A DNA stretch of 43,838 bases from Clostridia bacterium. GTDB taxonomy: Bacteria; Bacillota; Clostridia; Saccharofermentanales; UBA5734. The position numbers and the translations under genes were made by a program. Below, in pieces: positions 37,731-43,838 of this stretch (within the stretch, counting starts at the first letter, position 1; each line of letters begins with the position of its first letter). The stretch covers positions 1 to 43,838 of the forward strand of contig SABL01000009.1 of the NCBI GenBank assembly GCA_009928985.1, written 5' to 3'. The notes beneath the pieces are model-generated. The model saw nothing but the letters and a program-made list of their open reading frames with translations. It made no database searches and was not told the DNA's origin.

Positions 37731-39056
37731 TTAATCTTCTTTGTTCTTGTCGCGGAGCATGATCCAGATCGGAGTCCCGGCAAAACCATAGTTCTTGCGG
37801 AACTGGTTTTCGAGATACCGTTCGTAGGAGAAATGCATCAGATGGTGGTCGTTGACAAACAGGACGAATTGCGGCGGCCGGACACTGACCTGGGTGCCGT
37901 AATAGATCTTGAGGTGGCGTCCCTTGTCCTGGGGCGTCGGGACCATGGCGACTGATTCATTGAGCAAGTCGTTGAGCATGCCTGTTGACAAGCGCTGGCT
38001 GGCACTGTTATACACTTCGTTGATTTTTTCAAAGAGGCGATGGACCCGCTGGCCAGTCTTGGCAGAAATAAACACAACCGGGGCATAGGCCATGAAAGGA
38101 AATTTATCCCGCACCTGGCGTTCGTAATTTTCCAGTGTGCCTGTTTCTTTTTCAACCAGGTCCCATTTGTTGATCACCAGGATCGAAGCCTTGCCGGCAT
38201 TGTGAGCATAACCGGCCACTTTCGTGTCCTGTTCGGTCACCCCCTCGGAGGCGTCAATCAGGATCAGGCAGACTTCTGCCCGCTCGATCGCAGCCAGGGA
38301 GCGGATCATGCTGTATTTTTCGACACTCTCATCGATCCGGCTTTTCTTACGGAGTCCTGCCGTGTCGATGAAGCGGAAGTTGCCGAATTCGTTGGTAAAA
38401 TCCGAGTCGATCGCGTCGCGAGTGGTGCCAGGGATATTGGTCACGATCGAGCGCTCAAAGCCGAGAATCCGGTTGACGAGGGAGGATTTGCCGGCGTTGG
38501 GCTTGCCAATGACAGCGACCGAGATCCGGTCTTCATCCCCTTCGTGCTCGGAAGGATCTGAGAAATGGGTGAAGACTTCATCGAGCAGCTCACCGATCCC
38601 GAGGCGGTGCGCCGAGGAGATCGCGAAAATATCTCCGAGCCCGAGGTTGTAGAATTCGTAGGCGTCCGGCGGCGTGTCGCCGACAAAATCGGCCTTGTTC
38701 ACGCCAACAACAACCGGCTTGCCGGATTTCCTGAGCATCTCGCCAATTTCGGCATCGTCAGCCGTCATGCCTGCCTTGATGTCCACGACAAAAATGATGA
38801 CATCGGCCGTGTCGATGGCGATCTGGGCCTGTTCGCGCATCGAGCGCAGGATGATGTCATCGGTCTTGGGCTCGATGCCGCCGGTGTCGATGATGGAAAA
38901 GGGGCGGCCGCGCCATTCGGCATCGGCATAGATCCGGTCACGCGTGATACCCGGTTCGTCGTCGACGATCGAAACCCGCTCACCTGCCAGATAATTGAAC
39001 AGGGTGGATTTGCCGACATTGGGTCGGCCGACGATCGCTACAATCGGTTTGCTCAT
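37731..39056 (-). CDS. der: Ribosome biogenesis GTPase Der (EngA)
   Basis: 441 residues. An upstream in-frame start at 39086 is rejected because AGGAG lies 9 bases before the ATG at 39056. Two tandem GTPase domains: GRPNVGKSTLFN with DTGGIEPK and VNKAD, then GKPNAGKSSLVN with DTAGLRKKSRI and INKWDLVE. The C-terminal KH-like domain ends in the usual GFAGTPIWIMLRDKNK. It is essential for 50S subunit maturation. The ATG overlaps the stop of the DUF512 gene by 4 bases (ATGA). Confidence 0.97.
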   Translation of the reverse strand: MSKPIVAIVGRPNVGKSTLFNYLAGERVSIVDDEPGITRDRIYADAEWRGRPFSIIDTGGIEPKTDDIILRSMREQAQIAIDTADVIIFVVDIKAGMTADDAEIGEMLRKSGKPVVVGVNKADFVGDTPPDAYEFYNLGLGDIFAISSAHRLGIGELLDEVFTHFSDPSEHEGDEDRISVAVIGKPNAGKSSLVNRILGFERSIVTNIPGTTRDAIDSDFTNEFGNFRFIDTAGLRKKSRIDESVEKYSMIRSLAAIERAEVCLILIDASEGVTEQDTKVAGYAHNAGKASILVINKWDLVEKETGTLENYERQVRDKFPFMAYAPVVFISAKTGQRVHRLFEKINEVYNSASQRLSTGMLNDLLNESVAMVPTPQDKGRHLKIYYGTQVSVRPPQFVLFVNDHHLMHFSYERYLENQFRKNYGFAGTPIWIMLRDKNKED

Positions 39057-40444
39057 AGAGGTGCACTCCTTTTTGCATGAAGCCACTGAAGGCCACTGAC
39101 CAAGCCCTCGGCATCTGCCCGGACAGCATGGACCGGGACAGCCAGTTCGTTGGCCAGGGCTTCGAGGGTAATGTCATCCAGGAAAACAGGACTGTCTGCC
39201 TTGAGCATGCACGATGGGATCAAGACCTGGTCGCCCGGTTGAAGTTGAGGTTTGAGCTGGAAAATCACGTCCTGTCCTGTCAAGAGACCCGTGACGGTGA
39301 TCGTGTCGCCCAAAAAGTGGTTGGTGACCACAGCAGCGGCGATCGAAATCCCCATGGCCTGGCCCAGCGCCTGGGCGGCTGATTCCAGGATCGGACCGGC
39401 GAGGGTACCGGTCGCCAGCCAGACTTGGCCCAGACGGTGTGTTCCGGTTGAATCACCTTCGGAATAAATCGGCTCTCTGGTCTGGATGGGCTTTTCACCT
39501 GAGAGGTGAGCCTGCAGCGTCGCGGTAAACAACGAAACCATGCCGACTCCATTTTCCAGCTGGGGAAAATCATCATATTCCGAAGCAGCCGGCAAAGCCA
39601 GGCCGCCGCGCAGGTAGAATTCGTCCGAAGCATACAGGATGCGGCTGTTCGCTTCAACAAGAAAACGCGCCTGATACTGTTGGACCGTCTCGATCACTGC
39701 CCGGCATTCTTCTCTGGTAAAGGGTCGCATCGGAGCCAGGTTGTTTTCCTCGCGGAACCGTGTGACTCCGACCGGCACAATGGCGATGCTTTGGACAGAG
39801 GGTCGCAAGGAAGCCAGGTCATGCAGGGTTTTTTCCAGAGCTTCCTTGTCGTTCCAGTCCGGACAGAGTACGATCTGGGCGTTGAGCGCAATGCCTGCTG
39901 CAGCAATTCGCTCCAGACGTTCCATGATCTGGCCCGACTTGGGATTTTTCATCATCCGGACCCGCAGCTCCGGGTCGGTGGTATGGACGGAGATATTCAT
40001 CGGAGAGAACCGGTAGGCAATCAGGCGGTCCAGTTCCTCGTCTGTGATGTTGGTCAGGGTGACATAATTGCCAGTCAAAAAGGTCAGGCGCAGGTCATCG
40101 TCTTTGAAATACAAGGTCTTGCGCAAGCCTTTGGGCAGCTGGTCGATGAAGCAGAAGACACATTTGTTGTGGCAGTGGGTGCATTCATCGAGAAGAGCTT
40201 CCTCAAACTCCAGGCCCAGGTCCTCGTCCTCGTCTTTTTCAATTTCATAATCGACGATCGAACCATCTCGATGCTCGATCCGGACGACGAGGTCTTCGGC
40301 AAGCTGGCGCAGGCGATAGTCAAACACATCGCGCACCGGCTCGCCATCGATGGCGATCAGCCGGTCTCCTGCTGCAAGGTCCAGTTCGTCTGCGATGCTG
40401 CCTGGTTGGCAGCCTCTGATCAGCTGGCCCTTTTTCCTGGGCAT
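39053..40444 (-). CDS. DUF512 family radical-SAM-like protein with N-terminal PDZ domain
   Basis: 463 residues; ATG at 40444 with AAGGGG 6 bases before it. Residues about 8-60 are a PDZ domain (GCQPGSIADELDLAAGDRLI). It then has the iron-sulphur motif CHNKCVFC (CxxxCxxC, about 95-102) followed by FIDQLPKGLRKTLYFKDDD, which is typical of the DUF512 family. The C-terminal DUF512 domain (about 230-430) has HRLGQVWLATGTLAGP. The family is widespread in Firmicutes and Cyanobacteria and often precedes der, as here; the reaction is unknown. A radical S-adenosylmethionine mechanism is expected from the cysteine motif. Confidence 0.93.
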   Translation of the reverse strand: MPRKKGQLIRGCQPGSIADELDLAAGDRLIAIDGEPVRDVFDYRLRQLAEDLVVRIEHRDGSIVDYEIEKDEDEDLGLEFEEALLDECTHCHNKCVFCFIDQLPKGLRKTLYFKDDDLRLTFLTGNYVTLTNITDEELDRLIAYRFSPMNISVHTTDPELRVRMMKNPKSGQIMERLERIAAAGIALNAQIVLCPDWNDKEALEKTLHDLASLRPSVQSIAIVPVGVTRFREENNLAPMRPFTREECRAVIETVQQYQARFLVEANSRILYASDEFYLRGGLALPAASEYDDFPQLENGVGMVSLFTATLQAHLSGEKPIQTREPIYSEGDSTGTHRLGQVWLATGTLAGPILESAAQALGQAMGISIAAAVVTNHFLGDTITVTGLLTGQDVIFQLKPQLQPGDQVLIPSCMLKADSPVFLDDITLEALANELAVPVHAVRADAEGLVSGLQWLHAKRSAPL

Positions 40445-40462
40445 GTCAGTCCCCTTCCATAG

Positions 40463-40497
40463 AAAAAGCAGCGAGTCCGAATACTCATCCCCGCTGC
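40463..40497 (-). terminator. Rho-independent terminator after rpmF
   Basis: On the minus strand GCAGCG (40497-40492) pairs with CGCTGC (40473-40468), with an inner GAGT/ACTC pair, followed by TTTTT. It separates the rpmF unit from the DUF512-der-typA-mltG-U32 unit. There is little room for a promoter after it, so part of the transcription must read through, or start within the loop region. Confidence 0.6.
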
Positions 40498-40551
40498 GTC
40501 ATCGTTCTGTTGCCTTTTTCTCGTCGCAATGCAAAAAGGGTCAAAAGAAGC

Positions 40552-40731
40552 TTACTGAGCCACCTTGACAACTTCGCGGCCAGCATAATAGCCACAAGCC
40601 TTGCAGACCTTGTGTGCCATTTTCTTCGTGTGGCACTGCGGGCAATCAACGAGCCCCGGGACGCTCAGTTTCCAGAGAGAGCGGTGCCGGGAAGTTCTAG
40701 CCTTGGACCATTTCCGTTTGGGATTTGCCAT
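40552..40731 (-). CDS. rpmF: 50S ribosomal protein L32
   Basis: 59 residues: MANPKRKWSKARTSRHRSLW, then a zinc-ribbon pair CPQC and CKAC, ending YYAGREVVKVAQ. This is the standard zinc-binding L32. ATG at 40731, with GAGGTG upstream. It follows the DUF177 gene by 40 bases, as in most Firmicutes, but the usual partner plsX is not downstream. Confidence 0.97.
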   Translation of the reverse strand: MANPKRKWSKARTSRHRSLWKLSVPGLVDCPQCHTKKMAHKVCKACGYYAGREVVKVAQ

Positions 40732-40771
40732 TCCAATTCACCTCCATGTTGTGCGCAAGGTTAGCGACCGG

Positions 40772-41290
40772 CTAATCCTGCAGCAGTTGTTTCAATTGAC
40801 TGAAGGGCGACTCCTGGTCTGGATGATCATCCCCGCACGTGCAGTGTCCAAGGTTGAGATTCTGGCCGCAGACTGGACACAAGCCTTGGCAGTCCGGACT
40901 GCACACGATCTTTTGCGGCTCAGAAAGCAGCAGATTGTCGTGCAGCGCCTGTCGGATATCAATCACATGTCCCTCGTACCGATACCCTTCCTCATCGAGG
41001 CCGGTATTGGTGGCAAGAAGGCCTGGCCGGTACTCCTCGTCGACATCGGCAGCCAGTTCTTTGGTCACCGGGACGAGGCAGCGGGCGCAGGGTTCTGTCA
41101 GGGTGGCGTGAAGCTTGCCATCGAGGCGATAACTGCCCTTGCCCGTGTTTTCGATCCGCCCAGAGAATGAAACCGCTGAGAATTCAGCGTTTCCATCAGG
41201 TTCCAAACGCAGTTCTGCTGAGCTTGGGGCCAGATCGAGTTCCAGGAAATCACCTGTACGATGTGAAATCGGCAAGATATCAATCAGCAC
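40772..41290 (-). CDS. DUF177 (YceD) family protein
   Basis: 172 residues with a GTG start at 41290, GGAGG 6 bases before it. The C-terminal half has the family's cysteine-rich end: EPCARCLVPVTKEL, CSPDCQGLCPVCGQNLN and HCTCGDDH, likely metal-binding. YceD proteins are linked to rpmF throughout bacteria and are thought to take part in 23S rRNA or L32-related ribosome assembly. Cytosolic. Confidence 0.93.
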   Translation of the reverse strand: MLIDILPISHRTGDFLELDLAPSSAELRLEPDGNAEFSAVSFSGRIENTGKGSYRLDGKLHATLTEPCARCLVPVTKELAADVDEEYRPGLLATNTGLDEEGYRYEGHVIDIRQALHDNLLLSEPQKIVCSPDCQGLCPVCGQNLNLGHCTCGDDHPDQESPFSQLKQLLQD

Positions 41291-41341
41291 AGGACACCTC
41301 CAAACACGCGAACAACATTATCACAGACTGGAAGGTATCTG

Positions 41342-41773
41342 TCAACCTTTCAGGCGAATATCCAGATCGAGCTTTTGAGTTGCTGTTTCCTGCTCGTTGA
41401 AATCAATGGAATAACCCAGATGAATGGATCCACCGTCTGCCCCCAGTGAGGACTGGGCTTTGCTGGTGTAGATCCCGATGGCCAAATTGCCGTAAGGGGT
41501 TTGCATCGTCGTGATGTGGCGGCTGCCCTGGACAAAGACCATTTCCATTTCATGGCTGCCGCTGCGAAGCAAGGTCACCGTGCCATCCAAATCAACCCGG
41601 ATGATGGTGTGGGTCCCGTCCAGTCCAGTCGCTTCACTTTCGTCGTATGCAACATGCCAGCTGTCATTTTTTTTGTACAGTTGACCTTCCGTGGTCAGAC
41701 GGATGGTCTGGGGCTCTTCTTCAGCACCCCATTGCTGGCCTTCGATGGTGATCATGGCGTTGTTGTGGATCAT
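41342..41773 (-). CDS. DUF1934 (YwiB-like) beta-barrel protein
   Basis: 143 residues; ATG at 41773 with GAGGA upstream. The small all-beta fold is shown by alternating strands such as TIEGQQWGAEEEPQTIRLTT, YKKNDSWHVAYDESEATGLD, EMEMVFVQGSRHITTMQTPY, and the family-typical end LGYSIDFNEQETATQKLDLD. YwiB-like proteins have a calycin-type barrel; their ligand is not known. It is 12 bases downstream of murI, in the ddl-murI operon. Confidence 0.9.
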   Translation of the reverse strand: MIHNNAMITIEGQQWGAEEEPQTIRLTTEGQLYKKNDSWHVAYDESEATGLDGTHTIIRVDLDGTVTLLRSGSHEMEMVFVQGSRHITTMQTPYGNLAIGIYTSKAQSSLGADGGSIHLGYSIDFNEQETATQKLDLDIRLKG

Positions 41774-41785
41774 GGCTGGTCTTCC

Positions 41786-42601
41786 TCAGTAACGTTCGAT
41801 GTCGATCAAGCCGGCGGCAAGAATGGGCTGGTCCATGAAGACGCTGCCCAATTCCTGGAATTGCCGGGCATCGTCGCTGGTATAGTAGGAATGGTTTGCC
41901 GTTGTGACACCGTGATTGAGCAAATCCTGGCTGTGAAGGACAGCTTCGACTCGGGACGCCACATTGGAGCCCGCATTGACCAGCCGGACCGATTCACCCA
42001 TCGTCCGGGCGATGACGGGGACGAGCAGCGGATAATGCGTGCAACCCAGGATCAGGGTGTCAATCCCGGCCTTTTTGAGCGGCTGGAGATATTCATCAGC
42101 AACAGCCTGGCTGACCGGATGGTCCCACCAACCTTCTTCAGCCAGCCCGACAAACAAGGGGCAAGCTTGCTGGATGATCTGGGGATCATCGGCAGAAGCA
42201 GCACGGACCGCGTCGACATAGACACCGCTGCTGACAGTTCCTTTGGTTCCGATGATGCCGATTTTCTGGTTGATTGTCGCGGCTGCACCGGCATCTGCAC
42301 CCGGTGTAATCACTTCGATTACCGGGACCGGAGCAAAATTGCGCACCGCTTCAAAAGCGTGGGAACTGGCTGTATTGCAGGCAATCACGATCATCTTGAC
42401 CTTTTTTTCCAGCAAAAATCGCGCAATTTGCAGGGAATACCTGATGATGGTGTCCTTGGATTTTGTGCCATAGGGGGTCCGGCCGGAATCACCAAAATAA
42501 ATGGTGCTTTCGAAAGGCAGCCGTTCATGGATGGCTCGCAGGACGGTCAGTCCGCCCAGGCCAGAATCAAAAACGCCAATCGGCAGCTGGGCTGGATTCA
42601 T
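41786..42601 (-). CDS. murI: Glutamate racemase
   Basis: 271 residues, usual length. The family motifs are present: IGVFDSGLGGLTVL, YFGDSGRTPYG, the first catalytic cysteine in IVIACNTASS, and the second in LILGCTHYPLL. It makes D-glutamate for peptidoglycan in the cytoplasm. Its start overlaps the stop of ddl by 4 bases, so D-Ala-D-Ala and D-Glu supply are coupled. Confidence 0.97.
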   Translation of the reverse strand: MNPAQLPIGVFDSGLGGLTVLRAIHERLPFESTIYFGDSGRTPYGTKSKDTIIRYSLQIARFLLEKKVKMIVIACNTASSHAFEAVRNFAPVPVIEVITPGADAGAAATINQKIGIIGTKGTVSSGVYVDAVRAASADDPQIIQQACPLFVGLAEEGWWDHPVSQAVADEYLQPLKKAGIDTLILGCTHYPLLVPVIARTMGESVRLVNAGSNVASRVEAVLHSQDLLNHGVTTANHSYYTSDDARQFQELGSVFMDQPILAAGLIDIERY

Positions 42602-43695
42602 ATCTGTTCCTGCCTCGTGCGAGCTTTTTTCTCAGCCACGGCATACTGGCACAATTTCTTGACCAGTGTCTCCAGCGGCACGCCCGAAGCCGCAAAAGCC
42701 TTGGGGAAAATGCTGATCGGCGTGAATCCAGGCAAGGTGTTGATTTCATTGATCATCAGGCGGTTTGTGTCACGCTCGAGGAAAAAGTCCACGCGCGACA
42801 GGCCTCTGCAGCCCAGGGCCTTGTATGCCTTGATCGCCAGGCGCCGGACCTTTGCAGCCAGCTCAGCTGGCAATTCGGCCGGGACCAGGACTTCGGCTCC
42901 GTCTGCCTTGAAATATTTGGCTTCGTAATCGTAGTATTCGACCGCTTCACTGGTGCGAACCTCACCAATCAAGGCCGTTTTCGGAGATTCGTTGCCCATC
43001 ACGGCCACTTCGATCTCGCGCGCCCGGACAAATTCCTCGACGATCACCTGACTGTCAAACTGGCTGACCGCCTTCAGGGCCACGATCAGGCTGGCAGTGT
43101 CGTCAGCCCGCTTTGTGCCGACGGAAGAACCGCCATTATTGGGCTTGAGGAAACAAGGGAACCCAATCTTTTTTTCCACGCGGCTGGCAACCTTGTGTGG
43201 TTGACGCTCGATCTCTGACCGGCTGACGGCCAGATAACGGCACTGGGGAATCCGGGCCGATTTGAAAACCAACTTGGCATGGAGCTTGTCCATGCCGGCA
43301 GCCGAAGCCAGGATACCACAGCCGACATAAGGAATGCCGGACAATTCCAAAAGGCCTTGCAAGGTGCCATCCTCGTTATTGATGCCATGGACGGCTGGAA
43401 AAACGACATCAGGCAGCTGGGAATGGAACTGGGTGACGAATTCACGGGGCGAACGCACGGGTACTGGCAATTGACCGGTGATCTGCTCCCTGGCCAGTTT
43501 CTCCCATGAGCCGTCGAGGATGGCCTCATCCGGGCCCGTATAGGCTAGCCAGTCGCCATTCTGGGCAATGCCCGTGCTTTGGACTGTGAAACCCGCCCGG
43601 CGCAGGCCGCCGATGATATTGAACGCGGAGCGCAGTGAAATCAAATGCTCCGTCGACACACCACCAAATAAAACCAGAACTTTTCGAATCGCCAT
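42598..43695 (-). CDS. ddl: D-alanine--D-alanine ligase
   Basis: 365 residues. The ATP-grasp ligase has VLVLFGGVSTEHLISLRSA at the N-terminus (usual form SxEHxVSLxSA), VFPAVHGINNEDGTLQGLLE, the Gly-rich loop CFLKPNNGGSSVGTKR, and the omega-loop EYYDYEAKYF with Tyr at the place expected for D-Ala-D-Ala (not D-Ala-D-Lac) ligases. The metal site is SRVDFFLERD and NEINTLPGFTPISIFPK. The HGINNEDG sequence differs from the common HGPYGEDG. The start at 43695 has a rather distant GAGG site. First gene of the operon. Confidence 0.95.
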   Translation of the reverse strand: MAIRKVLVLFGGVSTEHLISLRSAFNIIGGLRRAGFTVQSTGIAQNGDWLAYTGPDEAILDGSWEKLAREQITGQLPVPVRSPREFVTQFHSQLPDVVFPAVHGINNEDGTLQGLLELSGIPYVGCGILASAAGMDKLHAKLVFKSARIPQCRYLAVSRSEIERQPHKVASRVEKKIGFPCFLKPNNGGSSVGTKRADDTASLIVALKAVSQFDSQVIVEEFVRAREIEVAVMGNESPKTALIGEVRTSEAVEYYDYEAKYFKADGAEVLVPAELPAELAAKVRRLAIKAYKALGCRGLSRVDFFLERDTNRLMINEINTLPGFTPISIFPKAFAASGVPLETLVKKLCQYAVAEKKARTRQEQI

Positions 43696-43724
43696 TTGTA
43701 TGACTTACCTCACGTTCACCATCA

Positions 43725-43760
43725 CCCGGGATAGCTGAAACAAGTCATCCAGCTACCGGG
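43725..43760 (-). other. Stem-loop in the leader upstream of ddl
   Basis: TAGCTG (43732-43737) pairs with CAGCTA (43750-43755), and CCCGG outside pairs with CCGGG (43756-43760) across a small bulge. It lies 30 bases before the ddl start. There is no U-run, so it is not an ordinary terminator. The last 78 bases of the window hold no recognisable gene. Confidence 0.35.
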
Positions 43761-43838
43761 CCAATTTCCGATTCAGTTTAGCCCAGAGACTTAAGGTGGT
43801 CAAGGAGTGGCAGGGGGAGTATCCGGCTACGCTCAGAC

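Noticed and set aside
42598-43695. A van-type D-Ala-D-Lac ligase
   Set aside because: The omega-loop keeps the YDYEAKY form of ordinary D-Ala-D-Ala ligases, and no vanH or vanX gene is nearby.

Overview
The window looks like a chromosomal segment of an uncultured or little-studied anaerobic Firmicute, probably a Clostridia/Oscillospirales-type lineage with moderately high GC. Pointers are the strong AGGAGG ribosome-binding sites, the Firmicute-type neighbours YceD/DUF177-rpmF, DUF1934 and DUF512-der, a CarD-like regulator, and Gram-positive lipoprotein and membrane-anchor signals. The exact taxon cannot be fixed from sequence reading alone. No rRNA, tRNA, CRISPR array or insertion sequence was recognised.

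Layout. (1) 1-4384: a minus-strand sugar catabolism operon made of two alternating Gfo/Idh/MocA dehydrogenase + TIM-barrel isomerase pairs, the last cut by the window edge, with a divergent AraC-family regulator. (2) 4447-14049: a long minus-strand block. It starts with a 7-TM-anchored polymorphic-toxin-like protein (toxin A) and continues with a 282-aa unknown, a 400-aa zinc-ribbon protein, an iron(III)-type ABC transporter (lipoprotein, fused permease, ATPase), a membrane-anchored beta-propeller and a small zinc-ribbon coiled-coil protein. (3) 14324-19971: a 147-aa unknown on the plus strand, overlapping tail-to-tail with a 1366-residue PAS-PAS-GGDEF-HD-GYP-PAS-GGDEF-EAL-hemerythrin protein, and a second, membrane-bound diguanylate cyclase. 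(4) 20098-24461: a decayed sensor/GGDEF pseudogene, then a second toxin-like 7-TM protein (toxin B) translationally coupled to a second beta-propeller. (5) 24635-33391: a family 2 glycosyltransferase, a CarD-like regulator, a tiny zinc-ribbon membrane protein, a TIM-barrel protein, glycogen phosphorylase with a good promoter and terminator, and a plus-strand trio (prepilin peptidase, CPBP protease, AI-2E family transporter). (6) 33434-43695: a compact minus-strand housekeeping run ddl-murI-DUF1934-DUF177-rpmF, a terminator, then DUF512-der-typA-mltG-U32 peptidase.

The most interesting signal is the pair of loci in (2) and (4). Toxins A and B share an N-terminal module: seven predicted TM segments, an identical cytosolic SDLQRLFR motif and an ADD(G/S)GW motif just after TM7, at nearly the same residue number (294 and 292). 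Their C-termini are unrelated. The positive-inside rule puts those C-terminal domains outside the cell. Toxin A ends in a domain that resembles the edema factor/ExoY nucleotidyl cyclases. Toxin B ends in a domain I cannot name. Each locus also encodes a paralogous one-TM beta-propeller. This looks like a polymorphic, surface-displayed effector system whose constant part is the 7-TM module plus propeller. A degenerate intergenic repeat occurs near toxin A and twice at about 26-28 kb.
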